A stretch of 64,000 nucleotides of DNA, from NCBI GenBank assembly GCA_023230455.1, contig JALNXH010000016.1, positions 1 through 64,000 on the forward strand, written 5' to 3'. The stretch comes from Rhodocyclaceae bacterium. GTDB taxonomy: Bacteria; Pseudomonadota; Gammaproteobacteria; Burkholderiales; Rhodocyclaceae. Below, piece after piece: positions 1 through 8,978 of this stretch. The first letter of the stretch is position 1. Each line of letters starts with the position of its first letter. Position numbers and translations under genes: made by a program. The notes under the pieces are model-generated. The model was not told the DNA's origin and did not search any database. It worked only from the letters and a program-made list of their open reading frames with translations.

Positions 1-109
1 GCAGCTCGAAGAAGGGCAGCGCCAACAGGGCTTCAACCTCAGCGGTCGTCCAGCTACGTGAGGATCGAACGGCGGGCGTCGAGGCGATTTTGCTGGCGGT
101 GGCGGTCAT
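1..109 (-). CDS. bioB: Biotin synthase BioB, N-terminal fragment (continues beyond position 1)
   Basis: The minus-strand frame from the ATG at 109 reads 36 residues to the window edge and is open throughout. Residues 19-36 (SWTTAEVEALLALPFFEL) resemble the start of BioB, where a Trp-x(4)-Val/Ile-x-x-Leu segment precedes the conserved LLF-AQ helix of the radical-SAM barrel. BioB inserts sulfur into dethiobiotin in the last step of biotin synthesis. The diagnostic CxxxCxxC motif lies outside the window, so the call rests on a short stretch. It is divergent from comF, with 57 bp between the two starts. Confidence 0.65.
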   Translation of the reverse strand, partial: MTATASKIASTPAVRSSRSWTTAEVEALLALPFFEL

Positions 110-166
110 GGCGGATCCTGCTGGGTACAATCGAAAGGATCGGAATTATCGCGAAAGGGGTAGCTA
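110..166. promoter_or_regulatory. Divergent bioB/comF promoter region
   Basis: This is the 57-bp gap between two divergent starts. On the plus strand TACAAT at 126-131 is a plausible -10 for comF, and AAAGGGG just before 161 is its ribosome-binding site. On the minus strand GATAAT (complement of 145-150) could be the bioB -10. No clear -35 boxes are visible, so the assignment is tentative. Confidence 0.35.
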
Positions 167-874
167 TTGTCCAATAACTGGACGGCAACCAAGGCGCTAC
201 GCCAAATCGGCCTACGCCTATTGCCGCCACAGGACTGTCTGCTCTGCGGCGCGGCGGCCGGCGCCGAGATGCTTTGCGAACCCTGCAACCGCAGCCTGCC
301 CCTGCTCGACGATCCGCAGTGCCCGCGCTGCGCCCTGCCAGTCCCCAGCGGCAGCGTCTGCGGCCAGTGTCTCGCCCAGCCACCGCATTACGACGCGACG
401 GTCGCACGCTGGCGCTACGGCTTTCCGCTCGACCGGCTGGTCCATGCGCTGAAATACGCCCATCGCCTCGCTGTTGCGGATTTTTTTGCCCGCGCGCTAC
501 AGGAACTGTCGCCGCCCGCCGCCGACCTGCTGATCCCTTTGCCGCTGTCGCCACAGCGGCTCGCCGAGCGCGGCTTCAACCAAGCGGTGGAACTGGCCCG
601 GCCGCTGGCGCGGCGCTGGGACATCCCGCTTTCGCTGGACGGCTGTCTGCGCGTCGCCGATACCGTCGCACAGGCTACGTTGCCGTGGAAGAAGCGGCGG
701 CGCAATGTTCGCCATGCCTTCGAATGCCGCATCGACCTGAGCGGCAAACGCATCGCGGTGATCGACGACGTGATGACCACCGGCGCGACGCTTGACGAAT
801 TCGCCCGCACGCTGAAAAACCATGGCGCAGCCCACGTCGCCAACTGGGTCTGCGCCCGGGCATTGAAACCATGA
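167..874 (+). CDS. comF: ComF family protein (phosphoribosyltransferase-like)
   Basis: 235 residues, beginning at TTG. The N-terminus carries four CxxC-type pairs (CLLC, CEPC, CPRC, CGQC, residues about 20-65), the zinc-ribbon region of ComF proteins. The C-terminal half has the phosphoribosyltransferase signature VIDDVMTTGATL (about 196-207). ComF/GntX proteins are linked to DNA uptake in naturally competent bacteria, and in many species the function is unproven. The TTG start has a good Shine-Dalgarno (AAAGGGG) and no better ATG lies upstream in frame. Its ATG/TGA junction with the next gene (ATGA at 871-874) suggests translational coupling. Confidence 0.88.
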   Translation: MSNNWTATKALRQIGLRLLPPQDCLLCGAAAGAEMLCEPCNRSLPLLDDPQCPRCALPVPSGSVCGQCLAQPPHYDATVARWRYGFPLDRLVHALKYAHRLAVADFFARALQELSPPAADLLIPLPLSPQRLAERGFNQAVELARPLARRWDIPLSLDGCLRVADTVAQATLPWKKRRRNVRHAFECRIDLSGKRIAVIDDVMTTGATLDEFARTLKNHGAAHVANWVCARALKP

Positions 875-2700
875 ACGCCCCGCTCCGCGAAACCCGCGAA
901 ATTTGGCTCGACCGCCTGGTCATGCTACTGCTGGCGGCGATGGCGATCGTCCCCTTCCAGCATGCCCATCACTACAACCCGATCCCCAGCTTTTTCGCCG
1001 AATGGTGGGCCGCGGTATTCGGCCTGGCCGCCTGCGCCGCGGCCTTCCTGCGCCCCTCGGCCTGGCGGCGCTACCCGCTACCCGCCGTGCTGTTGATCCC
1101 GCTGCTGCTGCTCGGCGCACTGTTGCTACAGTATTTTTTCGGGCGCATCGCCTTCGTCGAGCAGGGGCTCACCTTCGCCGCCTACCTGCTCTGGGCGATG
1201 CTGCTGGCCAGTCTCGGACAAGATCTGGCGCAGCGGCGCGGCCTGGCCTTCCTCGCGGACGGACTGGCCGCCACCTTCGTCGCCGGCGCCCTGCTGGAAA
1301 CGATCGTCATGGTGCTGCAAATCCAGCATGCCGGATACGGCCACGGCTGGATCTTTCCGCGGCGCGGCATGCCCTGGGGCAACCTCGGGCAACCCAACCA
1401 CCTCAACAACTATCTCTGGCTGGCGATCGCCTCAACCTGCTACCTGCATGCGCGACAAAAAATCCACCGCCCGGCGCTGCTGGCAGCGCTGGCCATCCTG
1501 ATCGCCGCCTCGGCGTTGACCGGTTCGCGCAGTGCCCTGCTTTACGCCCTGGCGCTAGCCGCACTGGGCGGTCTGGCGCTGAGGCAGGCCGGCGCACGGG
1601 AACGGATGCGAACCTTGTTCGTCAACGGATTGGCGCTGCCGGCCATCGCGCTGGCCTGCCTCATCGGTGCCCATTACGCCAGCCCGCTGCTACTCGCGCA
1701 GCCCGGCGCCGGCACGCTGGAACGTTTCTATGCGGACGCCGCCACCCCGAGCATCCGATTGCAATTGTGGCAGGGCGCACTGCTACGGATCGGCGACGCG
1801 CCCTGGCTCGGCCACGGCGTCGGCGCCGCGCCGGGAGAATACTTTCAGGTCGGCGAACGCTTCGCCAGCGGCGCGCAACCGCCGGTGGCCGAACATACCC
1901 ACAATCTGGCGCTGCAACTGCTGCTCGAATTCGGTGCGCCGCTGACGCTGGCCGTTCTAGCTCTCTCCGCCTTCTGGCTGCTGCGCTTCTGCCGCCGCAG
2001 GTGGACGCCCGAGCGCTGGTGGCTAGCGGCACTGCTGCTGGTCACTGGTTTGCACGCCATGCTCGAATACCCACTCTGGTACACCTTCTTCCTCGGCCCG
2101 TTCGCGCTGCTGCTCGGCGCCGGCGACGAAGGCCGCCAGCGACTCGCCAACGGCCGCCGCGGACTCGCCGCCTTCACTCTGATCCTGATTCTCGGCAGTT
2201 TCATCCTCGGCACCCTGCGCGACGACTACACGCGCATGGAACGCTTGATGAACTGGCAGCGCCTCGGCGACGGCAAGCCGCTCGACTGGCCGACGACAGT
2301 GGATACGCTGCTCGATCTGCACCGCAACTCGCTGCTCTCGCCGCAGGCCAATCTTGTCTTCGCAGCGATCATGCAACCGGTGCGCGACCATGTCGCCGAT
2401 CGTCGCTATGTCTGCAGCAGCGCCCGCCGTTTCGCGCCGATTCCCCAAATCGTGTTCAAGTGTCCGCTGCTGGATGCGCTGGCCGACGACCCGGAAGAAG
2501 CGCAGCGCCAGTTGAAGCGCGCATTGGCCGCTTATCCTGGGCAGGCTGCGCTGGCGGCCAAGGCCTATGCCAGCGAAACCGCCGCAATGCCGGAGGCGAA
2601 GGCACTCGCGGAAACGGCCCAGGCCGTGGCGGCAAGACTTTCGGCAACGGCACCGCGCCAGATGCAGACGCACAGCAAGTCTGCCGGTCCGACTCACTGA
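871..2700 (+). CDS. PglL/Wzy-type O-oligosaccharyltransferase (O-antigen ligase family), polytopic membrane protein
   Basis: 609 residues with about ten to twelve hydrophobic segments through residue 450 and a soluble C-terminal tail of about 160 residues. The central periplasmic loop holds a Wzy_C-type motif, EHTHNLALQLLLEFG (about 344-358), with the His/Asn cluster typical of Wzy polymerases, WaaL ligases and PglL transferases. PglL enzymes move lipid-linked glycans to Ser/Thr of type IV pilins in the periplasm. The gene ends exactly where the MSHA locus begins on the other strand (stop codons adjacent at 2698-2703), so glycosylation of MSHA pilins is an attractive inference. WaaL-like ligase activity cannot be excluded. 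It overlaps comF by 4 bp. Confidence 0.78.
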   Translation: MNAPLRETREIWLDRLVMLLLAAMAIVPFQHAHHYNPIPSFFAEWWAAVFGLAACAAAFLRPSAWRRYPLPAVLLIPLLLLGALLLQYFFGRIAFVEQGLTFAAYLLWAMLLASLGQDLAQRRGLAFLADGLAATFVAGALLETIVMVLQIQHAGYGHGWIFPRRGMPWGNLGQPNHLNNYLWLAIASTCYLHARQKIHRPALLAALAILIAASALTGSRSALLYALALAALGGLALRQAGARERMRTLFVNGLALPAIALACLIGAHYASPLLLAQPGAGTLERFYADAATPSIRLQLWQGALLRIGDAPWLGHGVGAAPGEYFQVGERFASGAQPPVAEHTHNLALQLLLEFGAPLTLAVLALSAFWLLRFCRRRWTPERWWLAALLLVTGLHAMLEYPLWYTFFLGPFALLLGAGDEGRQRLANGRRGLAAFTLILILGSFILGTLRDDYTRMERLMNWQRLGDGKPLDWPTTVDTLLDLHRNSLLSPQANLVFAAIMQPVRDHVADRRYVCSSARRFAPIPQIVFKCPLLDALADDPEEAQRQLKRALAAYPGQAALAAKAYASETAAMPEAKALAETAQAVAARLSATAPRQMQTHSKSAGPTH

Positions 2701-3735
2701 TTAATGGCTTTTCCGTTCGGCATAAGCCGCCAGATCCGCCGGCAGATTGCCGACCGACTTGGCACGCGCATAGGCTTCGCGGCTTTCCGCAGCATGACCG
2801 ACGGTTTCCAGCGCCAGCGCCAGACCGAGCCACCAGCGCCCCTCCGACGGATTGATGCGCAAGGCGGCCTGAAAGTGCTCGCTGGCCTCCTGCGCGCGAT
2901 TCAGGCGTTGCAGCACGGTACCGCAGAAGGCGCGGAACTCGGCATTCTGCCGCGCATACGGCAAGGTCTTCTGAAGAATATCGAGCGCGGCGGCATTGTC
3001 GCCGCGCTCCATCAACAGCCGGGCAAGATTCATCGCCCAGACCGTTTGCGCCGGCGACACCTGTAACCCTTCCTCGATCGTCGCGCGGGCCTCGTCGATC
3101 CGCCGATCCTCGACCAGCAGGGCGAACAGTGTCTGACGCGCAGCCGCATGCAGGCCGCTCAGGACCAGTGCCTGACGCAACGCCGCTTCCCCCTCGGCGC
3201 GCTGCCCCTGCGCCAGCAACCCCTGGGCACGGTGGAATTCGTTTTCCGCCTGGGTCAGCGGACTCTCGCCGGCGACGCGTTTTTCCACTTTGGGCGACGA
3301 ATGAGCAGCGGCTTTCGGGAGCAGGGTGGCGGATTCGGCGGCGAGGGTCGGCAACGCCTTCGGCTTGTCCGGCTTCGGCTCGACCGCGGCCGGCGGCTTT
3401 GCAGCCAACTGCGGGTCGAGCCGCAACTTGGGCGGGTTTTCCGCCGCGGACAGCATCGGCGCAACGGCATCAGGCGCCGCTGGCGGAGCCGCCTCCGGCA
3501 TCGCCCGCGGCGGGGACGGCGGGATAAAAGCAGCCGGCGCCGGAGCACCGATGCGCGTCATCGCCCAATAACCGCCGGCGACGATAAGCGCGGCGGCCAC
3601 CAGCAGGCCGGGCAGCAGTCGGGCGCGGTTCTGCGGTGGCGGCAGCGGCCGCAGATCCCGCGGCAGCCCCTTGCGCTCGGATTCGCCGGCGCGACGGGCA
3701 TCGAGATCGCGCAGCATCTTGTTGAGCAAGCTCAA
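2701..3735 (-). CDS. mshN: MSHA biogenesis protein MshN (TPR protein)
   Basis: 344 residues if the TTG at 3735 is used, giving the family-typical start MSLLNKMLRDLDARR. That TTG overlaps the mshM stop as TTGA. An ATG at 3750 would add five residues (MEARR) and fits the family less well. A short cytoplasmic N-terminus precedes one transmembrane helix (about 42-62), then a Pro/Ala-rich linker and three or more TPR-like helical repeats from about 165 to the end. MshN is thought to anchor the pilus machinery to the inner membrane or peptidoglycan. It is the last gene of the mshI-N block and meets the convergent glycosyltransferase gene with no gap. Confidence 0.85.
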   Translation of the reverse strand: MSLLNKMLRDLDARRAGESERKGLPRDLRPLPPPQNRARLLPGLLVAAALIVAGGYWAMTRIGAPAPAAFIPPSPPRAMPEAAPPAAPDAVAPMLSAAENPPKLRLDPQLAAKPPAAVEPKPDKPKALPTLAAESATLLPKAAAHSSPKVEKRVAGESPLTQAENEFHRAQGLLAQGQRAEGEAALRQALVLSGLHAAARQTLFALLVEDRRIDEARATIEEGLQVSPAQTVWAMNLARLLMERGDNAAALDILQKTLPYARQNAEFRAFCGTVLQRLNRAQEASEHFQAALRINPSEGRWWLGLALALETVGHAAESREAYARAKSVGNLPADLAAYAERKSH

Positions 3736-4580
3736 GCGGCGAGCCTCCACCAGCCGCCCAGCGGCTTGACGATGCCGGCACTGTCGCGAACAGCCTGCAT
3801 GGCGTGGCGCAGGCCGACCTGCTCCTTGCCTTCACCAAAAGCCGAGAGCAGCGATTTGTGGGCGAGGATATTGACCACCCGCGGCGTACCGCCGCTGGCC
3901 GAATGCAGCGCCCGCAACGCCGCCGCCGAGAATACCGGCGACGTTCCACGATGGCCGGCAACGCGCAGGCGATGCGCTACGTAATGCTCGACCTCGCGCC
4001 GATCCAATCCGCGCAAGCGGTATTCGAAGCCGATGCGCTGACGCAGCTGGCGCACCGCCGGATCAGCCAGCTTCACATCGAGCTCCGGCTGGCCGAACAT
4101 CACCACCTGCATCAGCTTGCGTTTTTCGGTTTCCAGATTCGACAGCAGGCGCAGCGACTCCAGCGTATCGAGCGGCATCGCCTGCGCCTCGTCGATGCAC
4201 ACCAGCACACGCTTGCCTTCGGCGGCCGATTGCATCAGCGCCTGATTGAAGTATTTGAGCAAGTGGAACTGATAGTCGTACTTTTCCAGCGGGATATTCA
4301 ACTCTTCGGCAATCGCCAGCAACAGCGTGCGCGGCTCCAGCATCGGATTGGGCAAGTAGGCAGTGACCGTCTCGGCGCCGAGGGAGGCCAGAAAACGACG
4401 GCAGAGCAGGGTCTTGCCGGTACCGACTTCGCCGGTCACCTTGACGAAACCTTCGCCGCCGGAGACCGCCAGACGCAGGGTATTAAGCGCTTCCTCATGG
4501 CCGGCGGCGGCGAACAGGAAACTGGTGTCGGGCGTGATGCCGAAGGGAAATTCGTTGAGGCCGAAGAAGGGCAGGTACAT
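3732..4580 (-). CDS. mshM: MSHA biogenesis ATPase MshM (ExeA/GspA-like AAA)
   Basis: 282 residues. The start MYLPFFGLNEFPFGITPD is the hallmark of the ExeA/MshM family. A Walker A (GEVGTGKT, residues 50-57) and a Walker B (VLVCIDEAQAM, about 123-133) are intact, followed by the sensor-like LLSNLETEKRKLMQVVMFGQPEL. ExeA homologues remodel peptidoglycan or help assemble secretins, and MshM is presumed to do so for the MshL secretin just upstream. The Shine-Dalgarno GGGAG sits before the ATG, partly inside the mshL stop region. Unlike ExeA it has no C-terminal peptidoglycan-binding domain. Confidence 0.9.
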   Translation of the reverse strand: MYLPFFGLNEFPFGITPDTSFLFAAAGHEEALNTLRLAVSGGEGFVKVTGEVGTGKTLLCRRFLASLGAETVTAYLPNPMLEPRTLLLAIAEELNIPLEKYDYQFHLLKYFNQALMQSAAEGKRVLVCIDEAQAMPLDTLESLRLLSNLETEKRKLMQVVMFGQPELDVKLADPAVRQLRQRIGFEYRLRGLDRREVEHYVAHRLRVAGHRGTSPVFSAAALRALHSASGGTPRVVNILAHKSLLSAFGEGKEQVGLRHAMQAVRDSAGIVKPLGGWWRLAA

Positions 4581-4581
4581 G

Positions 4582-6333
4582 CTATCTCCCTAGCGTTCCG
4601 AGGCGGTTCTGGGTCTCCGCCAGATCGTTTTGCCAGCCCGTCTCGTCGCGGATCACGGTGGGCTTGATCAGGATCACCAGCTCGCTCTTGGTAAGGCCGC
4701 TGGAACGCTGGCCGAACAACCCGCCGACCACCGGCGCATCGCCGGCACCGGGCAACTGCGATTTGTCCGAGGTCTGTTTCTGCTTCATCAGTCCACCGAT
4801 GGCGACGATATAGCCGTCCTCGACGCGGACGATGCTGTCGCTCTCGTTTACCGCGCTGGACGCCAGCGGCAGCACGAGATTGCCGCCCGAGGTACCGAGA
4901 TTGATGGTCTTGGTCTTTTCCGTCACCGTGCTGATCGACGGATGGACGTGCAGGATCACGTGGTCGCCGTCGTCGATCTGCGGCGTGACGTCCAGCGAAA
5001 TGCCGGAGAAGAACGGCTGTAGCGTCACCGTCGGCGAAGTCGTGGTAGCGCCGGTACCGGTCGTCGTTGTCGTTGAGATATTGGTGACGTAGAAATCATC
5101 GCTGCCCACCTTGAGCACCGCCTTCTGGTTGTTGATGGTGGCGATACGCGGGCTGGACAGCACATGCACACTGCCCTGGGTTTCGAGGAAGTTGAGCAGG
5201 GCAGCGAAACTGGGCGTCTGGAAAGCCAGACCGAGCAGGCCGGAACCGAGCGCCGTAGTGGAAATCGCGCCACCGACGCCGGTAACGATGCCGGTGCCGT
5301 CGGAATTGAGCAGTGCGCCGGCAGGCGAACCCTGGCTACCGCCGCTGGGCTGCAACAGGGTGTTGCCGCCCACCACGCCGAAGGCCGAACGGTTGCTGCG
5401 GCTGCCGCGGAATGCCGCCCAGTTGACGCCGGACTGGAATTCCTCGTTGAGCGAGACCTCGATGATTTTCGCTTCCAGCATCACTTGGCGCTCGATCACC
5501 AGCTGCGTCGCCTTGAGGTAGGTCTCTACGTTGCGCAACTCGGACGGCAGGGCCCGCACCACGATCACGCCGGAACTGGCATTGAGCACGATGCTGCGCC
5601 CTTCCGCACTGCCGACGATAGTATTTAGCGCCTTGTCGAGATCTTTCCAGAAATCGGAATCGATGGTGGTGGACACCCGCGAACCGCCGTTACCGCTGCT
5701 CGCTCCGCTGTTGCTTCCCGATCCGCTCGAACCGGGCAACGCGGGCGCCGTGTTGGTGGATGTATTCGATGGCGCACCGCTGTTGCCGCCCGAGGTGGTG
5801 ACCGTATTGGCCGTCAGCCGCGTATCGGTCGTACCCATGCGTCGGCCAGCCAGATAATTGACCTGGAACACCCGCGTCTGCAAGGTATTGGGCTGGATCG
5901 TGATGCGCGTACCCTGGATGCGGAATTCGTAGCCGTAGAGCTCGCGGATCGACTCCAGCGCTTCCTTCACCGTCACGTTCTTCAGATTGATGGTGAGATT
6001 GCCCGTCACTTCCGGCCCTACCAGCATGCTGTACGGCGTGCCGCTGACGATGCCCATAAACACTTGGGTCGCGGGCGCGTTTTGCACCGCCAGGTCGAAG
6101 CGCAGGTCGCCCTGCTTTACCGGGCGCGGCAGATCGAGCTGCAAAGGCGGCAACAGCGACATATCGAGATTGGGCGGAGCCACGGCCGGCGCCGGTTTGG
6201 CTGTCATCGCCTGCTTCATTTCCTGCTGGATCGCCTCCTGCACCACCCCCGGCTTGACCGCGGACGAGCCGGCACATCCAGCCAGCGCGAGCGCAAGGCA
6301 GGCCAGGACGGCGCGGGGGTAACGGCGCCTCAC
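4582..6333 (-). CDS. mshL: MSHA secretin MshL (outer-membrane pore of the pilus)
   Basis: 583 residues from a GTG that overlaps the mshK stop (GTGA). A lipoprotein signal ends at the lipobox LALAGC, making Cys20 the lipidated residue. After N0/N1-type domains (about 70-175) comes a Gly/Ser/Asn-rich linker (about 180-225), then a second N-domain and the secretin C-domain (about 320-570) with VPVVGGLFGQ and ELVILIKPTVI. It should form the ring through which the MSHA pilus leaves the cell. The Ser/Gly linker is characteristic of MshL/PilN-type secretins. Neighbours mshM and mshK fit. Confidence 0.92.
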   Translation of the reverse strand: MRRRYPRAVLACLALALAGCAGSSAVKPGVVQEAIQQEMKQAMTAKPAPAVAPPNLDMSLLPPLQLDLPRPVKQGDLRFDLAVQNAPATQVFMGIVSGTPYSMLVGPEVTGNLTINLKNVTVKEALESIRELYGYEFRIQGTRITIQPNTLQTRVFQVNYLAGRRMGTTDTRLTANTVTTSGGNSGAPSNTSTNTAPALPGSSGSGSNSGASSGNGGSRVSTTIDSDFWKDLDKALNTIVGSAEGRSIVLNASSGVIVVRALPSELRNVETYLKATQLVIERQVMLEAKIIEVSLNEEFQSGVNWAAFRGSRSNRSAFGVVGGNTLLQPSGGSQGSPAGALLNSDGTGIVTGVGGAISTTALGSGLLGLAFQTPSFAALLNFLETQGSVHVLSSPRIATINNQKAVLKVGSDDFYVTNISTTTTTGTGATTTSPTVTLQPFFSGISLDVTPQIDDGDHVILHVHPSISTVTEKTKTINLGTSGGNLVLPLASSAVNESDSIVRVEDGYIVAIGGLMKQKQTSDKSQLPGAGDAPVVGGLFGQRSSGLTKSELVILIKPTVIRDETGWQNDLAETQNRLGTLGR

Positions 6334-6719
6334 CGAACCGTCTCCCGCTGCATTTTTTTCTTGCCTGCCGGCTCCGGCTTTACCGCCCGCTTCTGCGCCG
6401 CCGGCGTCAGCAGCAGCACTTCCACTCCCGATGGGCCCTCAAGGACGACTTCCCGCTCGGAAATTTTCACCAGCTTCGCGCCGCCATAGTCGCCGCCCAA
6501 CTCGATGCGTTCGCCGGCAATGATCGCCGCCGGCTTCATTCCGGCGCGCAGGATCACCGATTGCAGTACCGCGGCGGCGACCGGCTTGTTGCCGGCCGTT
6601 TCGGCGGCTTTCACCACCTGCTGCGGCGGCCGCGTTGGGTCGGGCAGCGTGTCGTCCTCCGCCGCGAAGGCAGGCAGCACGAAAAGCAGCAGGCCCCAAG
6701 CGGTCAGAGGGTGAGCCAT
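6330..6719 (-). CDS. mshK: MSHA biogenesis protein MshK
   Basis: 129 residues with a signal peptide (residues 1-20, ending FAA). The mature part begins with LPDPTRPP, the conserved start of MshK and of PilP-like pilot/alignment proteins. A single beta-rich domain (about 60-105, SVILRAGMKPAAIIAGERIELGG) resembles the GspC/PilP homology region that contacts the secretin N0 domain. The C-terminus is basic. Overlaps mshJ by 16 bp and mshL by 4 bp, so one operon. Confidence 0.82.
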   Translation of the reverse strand: MAHPLTAWGLLLFVLPAFAAEDDTLPDPTRPPQQVVKAAETAGNKPVAAAVLQSVILRAGMKPAAIIAGERIELGGDYGGAKLVKISEREVVLEGPSGVEVLLLTPAAQKRAVKPEPAGKKKMQRETVR

Positions 6720-7384
6720 GCTTTATCCAGGCTGAGGGTATACACGGTGAGTGCAAGTACCGTACGCGGATATTCCGCCACCGAGATGTCCATCGCCCCC
6801 CAGATCACTTGTTGCGGCGCCTTTTCCAGTTCGCTCAGATAGGCGATCAGGTCGCGATAGCTGCCGGCGAGGCGTATTTCGACTCCGTGCTTGTAGAGAT
6901 TGGCTTCGGCTCCCGCTGCCGGCATCGCAGCGGGCTTTTTTTCGCCGCTCTGCGCGCGCTCGATCACCGGTACCGGCGGCAACGTATGCAGACTCACCAG
7001 TTGCAGGGCGCGGTTGCGGGCGAGGATGCTTTCGAGAAACTCGGGCATCTTGTTGGCCGCCACCAGGCTGCGCTCGACGTTTCTGAAGCGCGGCTCCTGT
7101 TCGGCGATCTGCTTCTTCAGTTGATCCAGCGAGAGCCGGGTCGAAGCGTCCGGATCCTTCACCTGCATTTGCAACAGCGGGATCTGGGCTTCCAGTTCAT
7201 TGGCGGTCTGGCGATTTTGCTTTGCCTGGGCACCCAGCTTGCGCACTTCGCTGAATGCCGGGCCGGCCCAATAGTCAACACCCAGCAGCAGTATCGAGCC
7301 GAGGATGGTCAGCGCAAGAATGCTCCGTTCCCGCGGCGCGCGCCGATCGAACCAGGCTTGGTATTTTCGCCACAGCTCAGTCAA
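6704..7384 (-). CDS. mshJ: MSHA biogenesis protein MshJ (PilO/GspM-like)
   Basis: 226 residues. One transmembrane helix (about 23-42) follows a short cytoplasmic start, then a coiled coil (about 50-110, rich in QAKQNRQTANELEAQ) and a ferredoxin-like periplasmic domain, the PilO/GspM layout. It should belong to the inner-membrane alignment complex with MshI and the PilN-like protein. The start is TTG, overlapping the stop of the previous gene as TTGA; no in-frame ATG lies close to it. Confidence 0.82.
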   Translation of the reverse strand: MTELWRKYQAWFDRRAPRERSILALTILGSILLLGVDYWAGPAFSEVRKLGAQAKQNRQTANELEAQIPLLQMQVKDPDASTRLSLDQLKKQIAEQEPRFRNVERSLVAANKMPEFLESILARNRALQLVSLHTLPPVPVIERAQSGEKKPAAMPAAGAEANLYKHGVEIRLAGSYRDLIAYLSELEKAPQQVIWGAMDISVAEYPRTVLALTVYTLSLDKAWLTL

Positions 7385-8046
7385 GACTTGCTCTCCTTGG
7401 CAACGACCGCCTCGACTTCGGAACTCAACACGAACTCCAGATAGGCCGGTTCGGCCCGCACAGGCTCGACCTTGCCTGCGGCCGCGGGCTCGGCCGGCTT
7501 CGGCTGATCCATGCGCAACGCAGCGAACGTGCGACCGGCAAAGGCTTTTTCGCCATCCAGGCGTCGCACGTAATCGGCCAGCAGTGAGGCATCCAGGGTC
7601 CGCCCGCGCAGTTCCAACCCGCCGCCGCCGGGCCCCATGCTCAAGCCGGTCAGCCAGATTCCACTGAGCGACTGACGTGCCAGAGCGCGCAGGATGTCGG
7701 CGTAACCGCCGCTGCCCGCACCGATCCCCTGCTGTAGGTTCGCCAGCACTTCTTCGCGCGTCTGCACCTGAGTGCGAGCCCGTTCCAGCTCGACCAGCAA
7801 GGCCGGGCTGGGCTTCGCGCCCGAGGCCTGCTGGCTCAGCCGGGTAACCTTTTCCTGCGCCGCCTTGAGCGCAACACTGGCGGCCGCCGCCTCGTTACGC
7901 GCGTGCTGCGCCAGCGTCGAGGCGCCGCTGCCGACGACGGCCACGACCGCCAGACTAACGGCACTGGCAATCGCCACATTGACAGCGGAGACCAGCTCCC
8001 GCTTGGGACGCAGCGCCGGATTGAAGAGATTAATTTGCTGGCTCAT
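7381..8046 (-). CDS. MSHA PilN-like alignment protein (MshI2)
   Basis: 221 residues starting MSQQINLFNPALRPKRE, the conserved cytoplasmic NLFNP motif by which PilN binds PilM. A transmembrane helix follows (about 20-42), then a coiled coil and a ferredoxin-like domain that contains a conserved ISLTGLS-like strand (IWLTGLSMG). The start is fixed by the ATGA overlap with mshI. It should link the actin-like MshI to MshJ. The open frame extends upstream to 8205, but that part lies inside mshI. Confidence 0.85.
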   Translation of the reverse strand: MSQQINLFNPALRPKRELVSAVNVAIASAVSLAVVAVVGSGASTLAQHARNEAAAASVALKAAQEKVTRLSQQASGAKPSPALLVELERARTQVQTREEVLANLQQGIGAGSGGYADILRALARQSLSGIWLTGLSMGPGGGGLELRGRTLDASLLADYVRRLDGEKAFAGRTFAALRMDQPKPAEPAAAGKVEPVRAEPAYLEFVLSSEVEAVVAKESKS

Positions 8047-8978
8047 GGCGTACCGCCCTGCGGACGCAACGCCGCGCCCAGGGTGGGCAGGCACTGCGCC
8101 TGGCGCGCCACCTGGTCCAACCCTGGAATGCCGCCGATGTCCATCACCGCGGCCAAATCCATGACCTCGACCGGCATCGACAAATAGTCGCCGAGGAAAC
8201 TGCACAGCATCGTCGCGGCGGAACCCGGCGAAAGCAGCAGCTTGCTCAACGGAATAAAACTGTACTGGCGGTCGAAATTATCCAGTGAGCGTTGCAACTC
8301 AAGGCCGACTCGCTCCAGCAGCTGGGCGCGGCGCTCTTCACCGGCCTCGACCAGTTGCGACATACCGATCTCGACTCGACGCACCATATAGAGCTCGCCG
8401 CGATAGGTGAACGTGAGCAACCCACCGGCCTCGTCAAGGCAGAGCAGCGCCAGGCCGCGGTCTTTTTCCTCGCACAGGGCCGCCAGATTGCGCTGGGCCA
8501 GTTCTGGAATATCGACGATTTCAAGTCCCACGCCAGCGGCGTCGAACAAGCCAATGACCGGTACCAGCGTATCGTTGCGGGCCGTCACGACAAACACCGA
8601 GTGGCCGCGGTTGCCGCTGGCCGAAACCGGGATATCGAGCACATCGACAGTCGCCCGCTCGACGGGGAAGTCGATCATGTCCTTGATCTTCCAACGCACG
8701 GCGGCTTTCATTTCCTCCCAGCCGACATTCGGCGCCTCGACCTGGAGCAACTGATAGTCGCCCTGAACCGCCAGGGTGGTGCAGGCACAGCGATCGAGGG
8801 AAAATTTTTTTCGCAACCGCGTCAGCGCCTGGACATCGTCGCCCTGCCGCTCGAAGGATTCGAGCATCTCGACCCGCGGCCAGCCCTCGTGATAGCGCAC
8901 GCGTGCCAGATCCATCCGTCCCGGATAGAGGCAGACCGCGGTCAATCCCGTTTGCTTGCGCTTGCCGAAAGGCAACAT
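8043..8978 (-). CDS. mshI: MSHA biogenesis protein MshI (PilM/actin-like)
   Basis: 311 residues. The protein has the two-lobed PilM/MshI layout: a Gly-rich first strand (TGLTAVCLYPG), VEAPNVGWEEMKAAVRWKIKDMIDFP (positions about 101-126) conserved in MshI, and a second lobe (DIPELAQRNLAALC). Cytoplasmic, predicted partner of the PilN-like protein encoded next. It is the first gene of the mshI-N block. The ATG is preceded by AGGGA, and a conserved palindrome lies 76-89 bp upstream. Confidence 0.88.
   Translation of the reverse strand: MLPFGKRKQTGLTAVCLYPGRMDLARVRYHEGWPRVEMLESFERQGDDVQALTRLRKKFSLDRCACTTLAVQGDYQLLQVEAPNVGWEEMKAAVRWKIKDMIDFPVERATVDVLDIPVSASGNRGHSVFVVTARNDTLVPVIGLFDAAGVGLEIVDIPELAQRNLAALCEEKDRGLALLCLDEAGGLLTFTYRGELYMVRRVEIGMSQLVEAGEERRAQLLERVGLELQRSLDNFDRQYSFIPLSKLLLSPGSAATMLCSFLGDYLSMPVEVMDLAAVMDIGGIPGLDQVARQAQCLPTLGAALRPQGGTP

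Noticed and set aside
903..2855. Long open frame (650 codons) in another frame over the PglL-like gene
   Set aside because: Arg/Pro/Ala-rich product with no motif; a GC-rich shadow of the real gene on the same strand.
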